From Paractinoplanes ferrugineus (GTDB taxonomy: Bacteria > Actinomycetota > Actinomycetes > Mycobacteriales > Micromonosporaceae): DNA of 64,000 nt. The notes beneath the pieces are model-generated. The model saw nothing but the letters and a program-made list of their open reading frames with translations, made no database searches and was not told where the DNA came from. Location of the stretch: contig NZ_BOMM01000047.1 of assembly GCF_016862195.1 (NCBI RefSeq), forward strand, positions 62,001 to 126,000, in the 5' to 3' direction. The translations under genes and the position numbers were made by a program. Of the stretch, positions 1 through 8,850 are shown piece by piece. Each line of letters starts with the position of its first letter. Position 1 is the stretch's first letter.

Positions 1-57
1 TTGTCCACCCGCCTTGATGTGGATCGGCGGAATGGGCTGGGGGCCTGCGCGAGCCGC

Positions 58-1671
58 TTATCGCGGTTTGGTGGGCAACTCGATGGTGAAGGTGGTGCCG
101 GGGCCGGTGTGGTCGCTCAGGGTGATGGTGCCGTGGTGGCGTTCGATGATGGTGCGGGCGATGACCAGGCCAAGGCCGGTGCCGGGGATGCGGTGCTCGA
201 GGGCGGTGGAGGCGCGGTAGAAGCGGCGGAACAGCCGGGGGCGTTCGGCGGCGGGGATACCGATGCCGGTGTCGGCGACGGTCCAGGTGATGTGGTGGTC
301 GTTGTCGTCGGTGGTGACGGTTATGGTGACGGTTCCCCCGGCGGGGGTGTATTTGATGGCGTTGGAGAGCAGGTTGTCGGCGACTTGACGCAGCCGGGCG
401 GGGTCGGCGTAGAGCTGGAGGCGCTCCGGCAGGCTTACTGTGATGGTGAGGTTCTTGTCCGGTGGTGGTGCGGCGGCGTTCAGCGCTTGGTGGATGATTT
501 CGCACAGGTCGGTGCTGGTGGGGTTGATGGCCAGGTGCCCGGATTCGAGCCGGGCCAGGTCGAGCAGGTCTTCGGCCATGATCGAGAGGCGTTCGGCGTT
601 GCGGACGATGATCCTCAGGTAGTGCCGCCGCTCGTCGGTGGGTAGGTCTTCGATGTCCTCGTCGAGCAGGGCCGTAGTCCCGGTGATCACCATCAGGGGA
701 TTGCGTAGTTCGTGGGTGACCATGGCGAGGAACTCGTCTTTGGTGCGGGCCAGTTCGATGGCGAGTTCCTCGGCGCGGCGCCGTTCCACGTATTGCCCGA
801 TCTGCGCTGCGAGGCCGCTGAGCAGGCCGAGCAACGTGTCTTCGGGATCTTCGACGCGGTCGCCGTAGACGCACAGCGCCCCCAGGACGTGTCTGCCGGT
901 GCACAGCGGGACACCGACGGCGACGTGCAGCCCGAGCCGGGCGGCGGCGCGGCTGCGGAGCGATCCGGCGTCGGTGCCCAGGTCGGGAATCCAGTGCGGG
1001 GTGCCGTCGGCGCAGACCCGGCCGGGAAGGGCGACGCCGGGTTCGAGGACATCGATGCAGAAGTCGCGTAGTTGCCGGCCGGGCTCGACGTGGCGGGCGG
1101 CGCAGATCAGTATCTGCCGGTCCTCGTCGACGACCCATAGTTCGGTCACCGGCCAGCCCATCTTCACGCCGACGGCCTCGACCACCCGGGCCGCGGCGGA
1201 GGTGCTGGAGTCCGCCTCGGCCAAGCCACGGGCGACCGCTGCCTCCACGGCGATGAATCTGCTGGCGCGTTGCGCAGTGGTGACGTCGTGGGCGAAGACG
1301 TGGAACACCCGACCGCCGTTGTTGTCGGTAGCGGTCAGCGTCATTTCGATGGGCAGGTCGTGGCCGTCGGCGTGCCGGGCGGTCCACTGCAACCGCCGGC
1401 CCAAGGTGTGCCCCGAAAGACCGCCGGCCAACGACGCCAGTTCGGCGCGTGCCGCCTGCCGGGCCTGGGGTGGCACGATCAGCTCCTCGACCGATCGGCC
1501 GTACGCATGCTTGTGGGTGTATCCGAAGGTCGCCTCCGCGGCGGGGTTCCAGGCCACCACACGTCCGCTGGTGTCGAAGGCGAGGTACGCGTCCATCGCG
1601 GCGGCGAGCACGGCCGGTTGCTCGGGCAGCAGCGCGCCGGTACCACTGAACCGTTCGGGTTCTGCCAACAC
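58..1671 (-). CDS. PAS-GAF hybrid sensor histidine kinase
   Basis: Predicted soluble signal-sensing histidine kinase of 537 residues. A PAS domain spans about residues 15-135 (AFDTSGRVVAWNPAAEATFGY), a GAF domain about 145-300, then a HisKA dimerisation box with the phospho-acceptor His in MVTHELRNPL near residue 320, and a C-terminal HATPase with N-box NLLSNAIKYTPAGG and G-boxes DTGIGIP and GTGLGLV. No membrane segment is visible, so it probably acts in the cytoplasm. The GTG start at 1671 is preceded by a purine-rich GGGGGAAA. No response regulator gene is adjacent, so it looks like an orphan kinase; its partner and ligand cannot be read from the sequence. Confidence 0.93.
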   Translation of the reverse strand: MLAEPERFSGTGALLPEQPAVLAAAMDAYLAFDTSGRVVAWNPAAEATFGYTHKHAYGRSVEELIVPPQARQAARAELASLAGGLSGHTLGRRLQWTARHADGHDLPIEMTLTATDNNGGRVFHVFAHDVTTAQRASRFIAVEAAVARGLAEADSSTSAAARVVEAVGVKMGWPVTELWVVDEDRQILICAARHVEPGRQLRDFCIDVLEPGVALPGRVCADGTPHWIPDLGTDAGSLRSRAAARLGLHVAVGVPLCTGRHVLGALCVYGDRVEDPEDTLLGLLSGLAAQIGQYVERRRAEELAIELARTKDEFLAMVTHELRNPLMVITGTTALLDEDIEDLPTDERRHYLRIIVRNAERLSIMAEDLLDLARLESGHLAINPTSTDLCEIIHQALNAAAPPPDKNLTITVSLPERLQLYADPARLRQVADNLLSNAIKYTPAGGTVTITVTTDDNDHHITWTVADTGIGIPAAERPRLFRRFYRASTALEHRIPGTGLGLVIARTIIERHHGTITLSDHTGPGTTFTIELPTKPR

Positions 1672-2708
1672 AATTTCCCCCGGTGGATACGGCGTGATCA
1701 GTCAATCAGCGCCTACTCGGGGGACGGGGTAGCGCAGCTGATGTCAGGTTACCTCCGGACGCGCGCTGAGCATCTGAAATGTCAGGACTGCTGTGTCCCG
1801 GCAACCCGTACTCGGCTCAACGCCTGGCTGGCGCGCCCGCCGGTCCTGCTGATCGGGATCGACTTTCTCTGTCCGGCTGGTCTTCACGACCATCAAGCTC
1901 AGGCCCCCCCGATGTACCGGCCATTTACCTGTGGCAGGGTCATTACCTGCTTCGCGGTCTCGCGGGGCATCCTCGCAACCCCGACGCGCAAGCCCCGGGT
2001 TGCTGCGCAGCACTGACCGCGCTGCGGTGCTGACCGTCGGGCGATTGTCATCATGGGTCGGTCGCTGATCATGGAACGTGTGCGGTGATCCGCCGGCGGT
2101 TCGATGACGACGGAGTTCGCCGCGAAGGATGGCGGTCAGCAGACCGTTCACGATGATCGGACATCGGACGGGTGACCGGGCCGCTGTCGATGGGCAGGCC
2201 CCGACCTACGCCGGGCCTGGCGCCACCGTGGTGATCATCAACGCGGTCGTGAACAGGGTGACCGTCTTGAGCTTCCAGTGCTTTGCGTTCGCCCCCTGTC
2301 GGAGGGGGGAAGGAAGTCAAGCCGTGACGGTGATGAAACCTTAGACCACACCTGACTCTTTACGCACAACTGACCCGCAAGAAAGGCCAGAAACAGCTGT
2401 CGGCGAAGTCCGTGTCACCCGCATCATCCATGTTCGCTTGAGACTGACAAGTCGCCTACCAGTCCATGATGAATGGCCGCGATTCGCCTTAAGGTATCGT
2501 TCTGATCGGCTTTCTGGCCGAATACGGACAGCGCCGCGCCGGAAATCCGACGATTGGCGCACAACCGGGCGGGGCCGAGGTCGGCCAGTTACTAACCCGG
2601 GTTTCCGCCATTGCGGCTTGGGGATTGGCCGAATATCTTTGCTCAGACTTCGCGGACCGGAGGCACAATGCCCCGGGGATTAAGCGTGGTCGGGAGGAAT
2701 TCAGCAAC
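1672..2708. other. Long intergenic stretch with no supported gene
   Basis: About 1 kb without a convincing coding region. Short open frames occur on both strands but none shows a family motif, good ribosome site or typical actinomycete codon pattern. A small inverted repeat CCCCCT/AGGGGG with a 5-nt loop sits at 2292-2308 and could be a weak terminator. The right part should contain the promoter of the secreted protein that starts at 2709. Confidence 0.5.
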
Positions 2709-3161
2709 GTGAAAAGGGCAATAACTGCAAAGGTGGCCGCCGTGACGGCGATGGCTGTTGCGGTGGTGGGTTACGCGACGCCGGCGTTTGCGATCCAGTG
2801 GGGTTCGCAGTCCTCGCCGTATATCGCCTACGACAACAAGGTCGCACAGGCAAAGGGTTGGGGCGATTACGGGAACTACAACAACCAGTACGCTCGGGAC
2901 AATTCCTACCAGTACGACCCGAAGGCCGGCGGGGAAGGCGTGTACGTCCACGTCGAGTTCGGTTTCTTCCCGAGCACCGGATATACCGGGTCATACAAGG
3001 AAACGGCACGAACGACCACGTCGTCGTGGGTTTTCAAGCAGTTGCAGGTGAACTTGTCGTCGAGTTCGGAGAAGGCTCGCGGGACCCTTACGGTTTGCGA
3101 GGATAATTCGTTCTCCTGGGACCCCTGCTCCGCCGCCGGGTACGTCACTTTCAGCTACTGA
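2709..3161 (+). CDS. Small secreted protein, possible bacteriocin-like peptide
   Basis: A 150-residue exported protein of unrecognised family. The GTG start at 2709 is preceded by GGGAGGAATTC, a strong ribosome site; an upstream in-frame extension to 2625 lacks one. Residues 1-28 form a signal peptide (basic KRAITAK, hydrophobic core, cleavage likely after TPAFA). The mature part is rich in Tyr, Asn, Ser and Gly and contains only two Cys, near the C terminus (CEDNSFSWDPC), suggesting one disulfide loop. It is followed 68 bp later by an ABC ATPase and two membrane proteins on the same strand. That arrangement recalls lactococcin-972-type loci, in which a secreted peptide precedes an ABC exporter, but I see no diagnostic family motif, so function is an inference from context. 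Confidence 0.75.
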   Translation: MKRAITAKVAAVTAMAVAVVGYATPAFAIQWGSQSSPYIAYDNKVAQAKGWGDYGNYNNQYARDNSYQYDPKAGGEGVYVHVEFGFFPSTGYTGSYKETARTTTSSWVFKQLQVNLSSSSEKARGTLTVCEDNSFSWDPCSAAGYVTFSY

Positions 3162-3166
3162 TATTC

Positions 3167-3197
3167 CAGGGACAGGTCATGTTGTCCGTGATCCCTG
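3167..3197 (+). terminator. Hairpin between secreted protein and ABC genes
   Basis: Nested inverted repeats CAGGGA/TCCCTG (3167-3172, 3192-3197) and GGACA/TGTCC (3170-3174, 3183-3187) could form a stem-loop just after the secreted protein gene. There is no U-tract. It may act as a leaky attenuator that lowers expression of the downstream transporter relative to the peptide. Confidence 0.3.
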
Positions 3198-3229
3198 ATG
3201 GCGGGCAATATGACCACCGGAGAGATATG

Positions 3230-3985
3230 ATGGGGAACATGTTAGAGCTCCGCGAGGTCTCACACGAGTACGGAAGAAAGACCGCACTCAACACTATTTC
3301 GCTAAGCGCGTCCGGCGGTGTCGTGGCCCTCGTCGGCGTCAACGGAGCCGGCAAATCAACCCTGATGTCTATCGCGGGTGGGGCACTGAGGCCTGCACAC
3401 GGGAGTGTTCTCGTTGACGGAGATGATCTCTACCGGCGCGGGAGCCGCCGGCATGCGCTGCCCAGGTTGTCGATCATGCCGCAACGTTTCTCATTTTCGC
3501 CGCGCCTGCGCACGCATGAGTTCGTGAACTATCTCGCCTACCTCAAGGGTATGAGCTGGCGGGCGGCGTTCGTCTCCGCTCACGAGGCACTCGAACTGGT
3601 AGGCCTTGCTGATCGCAAGAACTCGCGCCTGGGATCGCTGTCCGGAGGGATGCTGCGCCGGGTCGCCTTGGCGCAGGCCATCGCGTCGAATCCGCAGATA
3701 CTGATCTTGGATGAGCCGACCACCGGCCTCGATCCCGCGCAGCGGGCCGGAGTAAGACGATTGGTCAAGACGGTCTCCGCCGACCGGCTTGTCGTCCTCA
3801 GCAGCCATGTCATGGAAGACGTAGAAGCCGTCGCGGATCGAGTCGTCATCCTGCACGAAGGATCCTTCGTATTCGACGGCGATCTCACCGAGTTGAAGGC
3901 GCGTGCGCCGCAGGCGGACTCACCAACCGCTGCCGAGGACAGCTTCCTCAGTTTGATCGAGTCTGCCGTGGAGGGCATTAGATGA
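3230..3985 (+). CDS. ABC transporter ATP-binding protein
   Basis: ATPase subunit of an ABC transporter, about 251 residues from the ATG at 3230 (GGAGAG at 3219-3224 is well spaced; ATG 3227 and 3239 are alternatives). Walker A is GVNGAGKST, the signature LSGGMLRRVALAQAI, Walker B ILILDEPTTGLD, and the switch His lies in VVLSSHVMEDVEAV. The layout matches the CcmA/drug and peptide export ATPase group. Its TGA overlaps the ATG of the next membrane protein (ATGA), so the two are translationally coupled and probably form one transporter. It may export or give immunity to the upstream secreted protein. Confidence 0.92.
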   Translation: MGNMLELREVSHEYGRKTALNTISLSASGGVVALVGVNGAGKSTLMSIAGGALRPAHGSVLVDGDDLYRRGSRRHALPRLSIMPQRFSFSPRLRTHEFVNYLAYLKGMSWRAAFVSAHEALELVGLADRKNSRLGSLSGGMLRRVALAQAIASNPQILILDEPTTGLDPAQRAGVRRLVKTVSADRLVVLSSHVMEDVEAVADRVVILHEGSFVFDGDLTELKARAPQADSPTAAEDSFLSLIESAVEGIR

Positions 3986-5244
3986 AACCCGTCCTCCTGT
4001 GGATCCGCCGGGACGCCGGCTGGTGGACCCCCGCCCTGCTCCTCACGGTAGAGCTCGCGGGTCTGTTCAGCCGGGGAACGCCCTGGCGGGGTGAGTGGGC
4101 ATGGACCGTCGACTGGGCCAACGGCATGACGATACTCGCCGGTCCATTACTCGCCGGCATCGTGGCCTACCACGTCCACAAGACCGCACGAAGAGACTGG
4201 AACCCCATCGCCTACCCGGCTGTGCGAACCGGGCAACCTATCCTCCATCAAGCACTTGCTGACTGGATCGTCGCCTGCACGGTTCATCTTGTGGTCCTGC
4301 TGTTCGCCATTGGGCTCACGGCAACAACCAGGCCGACGGGCCTGATTCCGTGGTCTCTGCTACCCCTAGGACCGGTCGTGCTTGTCGCGTTCGCGGGCAT
4401 AGGGGCGCTGTGCGGGACCCTGATTCGATCTCTCGTCGCGGCGCCGATCGCCGCGGCCGGGGCGTTCGGATTGACCTACCTAGGTGCCACCGGGGCCATC
4501 CCCGCCGCTTTCCGTGTCGGTGGCGCGACCGGCTCCCTCGTTGGGCTCACTCTCGACCGAAGAGTCGGCGGCGCGATGGCGATCTTCCTCGTCGCCGTCG
4601 CTCTGCTGTGCGCAGCCGTTGTTGCCGTGCGCCGCTCACCGATGTTGCCCCCGCGCTCTACCGCCGCCGCAGGTGTGGCGCTGGCGTTACTCGCTACCGG
4701 CTACTTCACGCTGCAGCACACCGGTAGTGACAAGTACGTCGTTGACGCAAAACCACTGAAGTACACGTGCGAGGGTCAGACTCCCCGGGTCTGCATGGCG
4801 ACGGGCACCACTCGCCAACTCGATGCTCTGACGAACGCCATGCACACGCAGGCACAAGTGTTGACTGCAGCCGGGATCGACATCCCAGATACCTTTTATC
4901 AAGATGTCCCCAACCGGCAAGCCGATCCCACGCAGGGCCTCATCATCATGACCACCGACAGCGTCAACGCGGCAAATCCAAATCCGCAGGACGTCGCCGA
5001 CTACCTATCATTTCCGGCAGCATGCAAAGCCTTCTTCGGTGAGTTCCCCCCCGAAACCGCCCTGCAAGCCCGAGCAGCCGTCGCTGATCTCATTAGACAT
5101 GGGAACAAGCTGCAACCCATGGTCCTAGGCAACGACCAGGCGATTAGAGACTGGATGGACAGCAGCGCAGCGTCAGTTTGGCTGAAATCGACCTACGACA
5201 AGCTGAGGACATGCGATCTTGCGAAGATCAGCCTACCGGCTTAA
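3982..5244 (+). CDS. ABC transporter permease-like membrane protein
   Basis: A 420-residue integral membrane protein coupled by a 4-bp overlap to the ATPase upstream. Several hydrophobic segments lie between about residues 10 and 240 (for example LLLTVELAGLF, LVVLLFAIGLT, AIFLVAVALLCAAVVAV and VALALLATGYF), followed by a hydrophilic C-terminal domain of about 170 residues that contains several Cys (YTCEGQTPRVCM, PAACKAF, RTCDLA) and is probably extracytoplasmic. I do not recognise a named permease family. Position indicates that it is the membrane half of the transporter; the large Cys-bearing outer domain is unusual for a simple permease and might bind the exported protein. Confidence 0.8.
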   Translation: MKPVLLWIRRDAGWWTPALLLTVELAGLFSRGTPWRGEWAWTVDWANGMTILAGPLLAGIVAYHVHKTARRDWNPIAYPAVRTGQPILHQALADWIVACTVHLVVLLFAIGLTATTRPTGLIPWSLLPLGPVVLVAFAGIGALCGTLIRSLVAAPIAAAGAFGLTYLGATGAIPAAFRVGGATGSLVGLTLDRRVGGAMAIFLVAVALLCAAVVAVRRSPMLPPRSTAAAGVALALLATGYFTLQHTGSDKYVVDAKPLKYTCEGQTPRVCMATGTTRQLDALTNAMHTQAQVLTAAGIDIPDTFYQDVPNRQADPTQGLIIMTTDSVNAANPNPQDVADYLSFPAACKAFFGEFPPETALQARAAVADLIRHGNKLQPMVLGNDQAIRDWMDSSAASVWLKSTYDKLRTCDLAKISLPA

Positions 5245-5818
5245 GGTCCAGCTCCGCGCCCACCGCTTCGACACGGCGATCCTTCTATCCGCGATTTCGA
5301 CCGCCTTCATGCTGCACTGGGGTCACGTCTCCGTGGGGTTGCCGTTCGGCGAAAGACCCCTTCCTCTCACCTTCTGCCTTCCCGCGCTACTCGCCTTGCT
5401 GCACGGACTCACGCTCGTCGACTGGTGGCCCAGCTTCTCCAGCGCGGCCGTCAGAATCGGATTTCGATCGAGAATATTGACGGCCACTCTATCCACGTGC
5501 ATCTCCCTCGGCTTCGCCGCCCTCGGATACATTTCCGAATCAGGAAACAGTGTCATGTCACACGGTATGGTCCTCATTTCTGTCGCGCAAACATCGGTTC
5601 TCCTTCTTGCCGACCGATATTGGGCACCCGTGATCGTCATCGGATTCGCGTTGTTCAGCCTGCAGATGTCGAACGGAGAGGCCGGAATCGCATACCGTGA
5701 GTTCATGGGGAGTTCCACAGGGCTACTGCTCGGCGCGACCTTCCTGGTCTCATCCATACTCGCCTACTCTCTAGCCGGCCCCGGCAGAGGTGGAACTGTC
5801 TTAGGCGACGAGACCTAG
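5219..5818 (+). CDS. Small polytopic membrane protein of the ABC locus
   Basis: A 199-residue protein with about five hydrophobic segments (ILLSAISTAFML, LPALLALLHGL, ISLGFAALGYI, VIVIGFALFSLQM and GLLLGATFLVSSILAYSL). It begins with TTG at 5219, overlapping the end of the preceding permease gene by 26 bp, with GAGGA at 5205-5209 as ribosome site. No family is recognised. The overlap places it in the same operon as the ATPase and permease, where it could be a second transporter subunit or an immunity protein. Confidence 0.7.
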   Translation: MRRSAYRLKVQLRAHRFDTAILLSAISTAFMLHWGHVSVGLPFGERPLPLTFCLPALLALLHGLTLVDWWPSFSSAAVRIGFRSRILTATLSTCISLGFAALGYISESGNSVMSHGMVLISVAQTSVLLLADRYWAPVIVIGFALFSLQMSNGEAGIAYREFMGSSTGLLLGATFLVSSILAYSLAGPGRGGTVLGDET

Positions 5819-6424
5819 TCCAGTCATTGCCAGAAGCGCCGCGATCACCGCGGAAACGGGTCCGCCGTTACCTCGACGAGCGGGCCAGTCCGGACATCTA
5901 TCTCTACGGCTGATGCGGCTCCATCTCTGCTCCGCCCTGTCAGTGAGCGTGGCGCTGCTGGACCAGAACTCCAGCCTCTCGAAGCAGCGGATCAGGCTCT
6001 CGTCGCGCAGGCCGCGGATCAGATCCCGCCAAAGCACCTCCGGGTGTCCGGAAGGTGGCCCATCGCCGCGAGTACTCCGCCACCGCTACCAGCCGGCCGG
6101 CAGTCCACTGCGTGCCTTGCGCCGCAGCCGCAGCCGCAGCCGCAGGGATCAGCTGATCGGGGAAGTCCTCTGCGATAACACTCAATGCCCTTTCGCGAAA
6201 CACCGGCTGTACGACTATGTCGACCGCGCCGAGATGTTATCGGTGCCGCGGTGCCGCGCCGATGCTGCTGACCCCGGACGGCGCTCGAGCCGAGATCGAA
6301 TGCATACATCGGACTGCTGTTCAGTAAGGATCGACGACGGTAACGTCCATTGTGTCGGGCACATCGGGAGCAGACCTTGCCAGGCTTTGCCCTGCCCACG
6401 CCCCACACAACAGAGGAGCCGTAA
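5819..6424. other. Intergenic region with possible degraded coding remnants
   Basis: About 600 bp with no intact gene. Two overlapping minus-strand frames (roughly 5801-6037 and 5940-6203) read as helical protein-like sequence (EFWSSSATLTDRAEQRW; AEYSRRWATF) but are out of frame with each other and match no family I know, so they could be a decayed gene or chance. A short GCCGCA tandem repeat lies near 6118-6144. The right end must hold the promoter of the gene at 6425. Confidence 0.35.
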
Positions 6425-6919
6425 GTGAGCCGGATCAGGAAAGCACTGGCGGGACTGGCAGTGATCATCATGACTGTCGCCGGGGCCGCGTTCGCCGGGG
6501 CCACGCCGGCGCAGGCGGCGAGCTGGACCGACTGCCCGTCGTCTGATTCCAACTCGAGCGGGTACGTCTGCCTGTGGGAGAACGCGAACTACACCGGTGG
6601 CCGCTGGCAAGCCGCCAAGTTGACCCTCGAGGGCGGCTTCTCCGCCGGAGTGGACGGATGTTACAACCTGGACGGCTCGTCGTACACCAACGGCCACGCC
6701 GTTCGCGACACGGCCAGTTCCTGGGCCATCCGGAACGCTCAGGACAACTACCCCGGCGCGTGGAACTACAAGGTGTATTTCTTCGAGTGGGTCAACTGCA
6801 ACTTCAATGGCAATTATCGCTTCTACACGGGCAACAACAACTACGCGGTCAGCGACCTGAGCACATTGACCCCGAACTGGGACAACACGGTAGCCTCGAT
6901 CCTGGTCACCAAGTTTTAG
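6425..6919 (+). CDS. Secreted peptidase inhibitor family I36 / crystallin-like protein
   Basis: A 164-residue exported protein. The GTG start at 6425 follows AGAGGAG. Residues 1-31 form a signal peptide with cleavage after TPAQA. The mature part has the Streptomyces metalloproteinase inhibitor / beta-gamma-crystallin pattern: VCLWENANYTGGRWQAA, then DTASSWAIRNAQDN, then VYFFEWVNCNFNGNYRFYTGNNNYAVSDL and the closing NWDNTVASILV. Such proteins inhibit metallopeptidases or bind calcium; the exact target is not evident here. It appears monocistronic. Confidence 0.85.
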   Translation: MSRIRKALAGLAVIIMTVAGAAFAGATPAQAASWTDCPSSDSNSSGYVCLWENANYTGGRWQAAKLTLEGGFSAGVDGCYNLDGSSYTNGHAVRDTASSWAIRNAQDNYPGAWNYKVYFFEWVNCNFNGNYRFYTGNNNYAVSDLSTLTPNWDNTVASILVTKF

Positions 6920-7300
6920 CTACGGATCGGATGCTCGATCGGGCCCGGCCATGGAACGACTTTCCGGCCTCGTGCGGGCGCCACGCACGATCGACGGCGG
7001 ATCCGTGCATCCATCGTCCGTCGGTGTGCTCCGCCTGTTCGTGGGGTTGGTTGCGCACGGGTCGTACGCACGGTCGCCACTCTCGCCGGCCCCATCTTGG
7101 TCGCGGTCTAGCTGGATCAGGCTGGTGGACCATGAGCCGGCTCGTCCTCCGGACCCTCGCTACGGTCCCCACCGTCGTCGGCGGCGCCACCGTGCTCGCG
7201 GGAGCGGGCGGGGGCCGTTACTCCGCGAGCAGGACACCGAGGTCGTGGCAGCGGCGGGACGAGCGGGGCGACCAGCGGACATCGACGTCGATCAGTAGAG
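6920..7300. other. Intergenic region, no supported gene
   Basis: About 380 bp. A short plus-strand frame from 7133 starts with a signal-like sequence (MSRLVLRTLATVPTVVGG) but runs into the next gene in another frame without a recognisable domain, so it is not called. No clear terminator was found. Confidence 0.4.
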
Positions 7301-7309
7301 TTGGGTTCT

Positions 7310-7795
7310 GTGACCCGACTGACGATCTCCTCGGCCGTGTGCGCGGTCGCCCTCGCGCTGCTCAGCGGATGCTCCTCGAACGAATCCAGCGAAGCGGACA
7401 CGGCCACGCCCACCGCATCTGTGGTGTCCGCCGCTCCCAGCTCTGCTCCCACTGATGGGCCTGCGGCGTCGGCGTCGGCCACCGCGAAGGGAGGTGGCGC
7501 GGCGTTGTGCGACGAGGTAGCCGCAGCGAAGAGGGCATTGAACGAGGAGCTCAGACGGGTGGCCGGCCCCGACGGTAAAGTGCCGCCGGCCGAGGGGAAG
7601 AGGTTGATGACCGGTCTGGCCTCGGCGTTGAGCGATCTCGCCGCGGCCGGCGACGGTGAGCTGGCCGACGCGCTGGACGCACTCGCGGCCGAGGCTTCGA
7701 AGGCCGCCAAGGCCACCGACCCGCTACAGGCAGCGACGAGTGGCTCCTTCGACGCAGCGGGCCGGAAGCTCGACGACGCCTGCACCAACGCCTGA
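7310..7795 (+). CDS. Small lipoprotein of unknown function
   Basis: About 161 residues from GTG 7310 (an in-frame TTG at 7301 is also possible). The N terminus is a lipoprotein signal with lipobox LLSGC, followed by a Ser/Thr/Ala-rich linker of about 45 residues and a helical Ala-rich domain beginning at ALCDEVAAAKRALNEELRRV, with a single further Cys close to the C terminus (DDACTNA). It should be anchored to the outer face of the membrane. No family is recognised; the two Cys of the mature domain may pair. Confidence 0.75.
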   Translation: MTRLTISSAVCAVALALLSGCSSNESSEADTATPTASVVSAAPSSAPTDGPAASASATAKGGGAALCDEVAAAKRALNEELRRVAGPDGKVPPAEGKRLMTGLASALSDLAAAGDGELADALDALAAEASKAAKATDPLQAATSGSFDAAGRKLDDACTNA

Positions 7796-7984
7796 CGACG
7801 GCCCGACGCCGGTGCGCCCGGCTCCATCACTGCCGGCGGCCGCGGCAACCGGCCCGCCCACCGCCACCGGTGCCGGACCAGCGCCGGACGCGCGGAGGAG
7901 CCGCACAGGCACCGGCTCTCCGCGCGGCCCGCGCCGGCGAGACGGTCGACGGCCCTGAGGTCGCTGACCACCTCGCCCGGCTCC

Positions 7985-8740
7985 TCACCCCAGTCGGCCG
8001 CCGCCGGGCCGACCGGCCCGGCCTGCGGTGTCGATGCGGCCGGCGGAGGAATACATCCGGTACGTGTACGCCGCCTGCAGCGTCAGCGTGTTACCGGCTG
8101 CGGAGGGCAACCCGAACCGCGTGTCGAGTCGGTGATCGTGCCCGGCGCAGCCGCCGGCCGACGGCACCGTGAATGCGGTGTCCTGCAGAGTGAACTGCTT
8201 GATCGGCGGCACGGTCGGGACGGTGGTGGTGGCACCGACCCGGGCGGTGTGTGTCCTGATCGGGTCGGCCAGGGTGCCGATCGTGCAGTGCTCGCCCAGA
8301 CCCGGCCCGCGGACGGCCAGCATCAGGTAGAGGCCGCCCGGGTCGGTGCCGTTGCCGACGAGGTCGGCGTACCCGGCGTAGCGCACCCGCACTATGAGCC
8401 CGCGCTCCCCCTCGCCGCGGGGCACGGCCGTCGGGCGGGATTGCAGCGTGCCGAAGACCTGGCCGGTGGTGCCGTCCGGCAGCGGTCCTTCGGCGTGGAC
8501 GAGCCGCATCGGGATGCCGCTGAGCCGGGTGCGGCCGATGGTGATCTCGCCGGTGGCCAGGTGCACCTCGCACCGCCAGGTGGTCGGGTCGAGGCCGGGC
8601 GGCGGCGCCGGGCAGTCGGCGAAGTCGTACGAGGCCGGGTCAGCCGGATCCGGCGTCGTGTGCGCGGAGGCCACAGAGGCGGGTGCGACCGTGGCCACGC
8701 TCGCCACTGCCGCGACCAACAGCGTTCGGAGGGTTCTCAT
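7985..8740 (-). CDS. Secreted hypothetical protein
   Basis: A 251-residue protein with a signal peptide (MRTLRTLLVAAVASVATVAPASVASA) from ATG 8740; a longer in-frame reading to 9016 has no support. The mature domain contains four Cys (DFADC, WRCEV, EHCTI and GGCAGHD) and a stretch resembling a cell-surface beta domain (GLIVRVRYAGYADLVGNGTDPGGLYLML). No family is recognised. It stands alone, transcribed in the same direction as the catabolic block at 8.8-22.4 kb but separated from it by about 110 bp. Confidence 0.7.
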   Translation of the reverse strand: MRTLRTLLVAAVASVATVAPASVASAHTTPDPADPASYDFADCPAPPPGLDPTTWRCEVHLATGEITIGRTRLSGIPMRLVHAEGPLPDGTTGQVFGTLQSRPTAVPRGEGERGLIVRVRYAGYADLVGNGTDPGGLYLMLAVRGPGLGEHCTIGTLADPIRTHTARVGATTTVPTVPPIKQFTLQDTAFTVPSAGGCAGHDHRLDTRFGLPSAAGNTLTLQAAYTYRMYSSAGRIDTAGRAGRPGGGRLG

Positions 8741-8850
8741 GGGGCATGAGTCTGGTCCGGCGGGGGTGTCCTTCAGATCAGGCGAATCCCCGAGATACCC
8801 CCGATTTGCGGCAGATCGGGGTCGAGGGGTCAGCGCCTTCTCCGCCGCGG

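Noticed and set aside
1744-2151. 135-codon minus-strand frame in the long intergenic region
   Set aside because: No motif, no hydrophobic core pattern and Arg/Thr/Pro-rich composition; not distinguishable from chance.
6118-6144. GCCGCA hexamer run
   Set aside because: Short simple repeat in a non-coding stretch with no associated structure or gene.
7133-7455. Plus-strand frame with signal-like start before the lipoprotein gene
   Set aside because: The sequence after residue 25 is basic and unstructured and overlaps the real lipoprotein gene in another frame.
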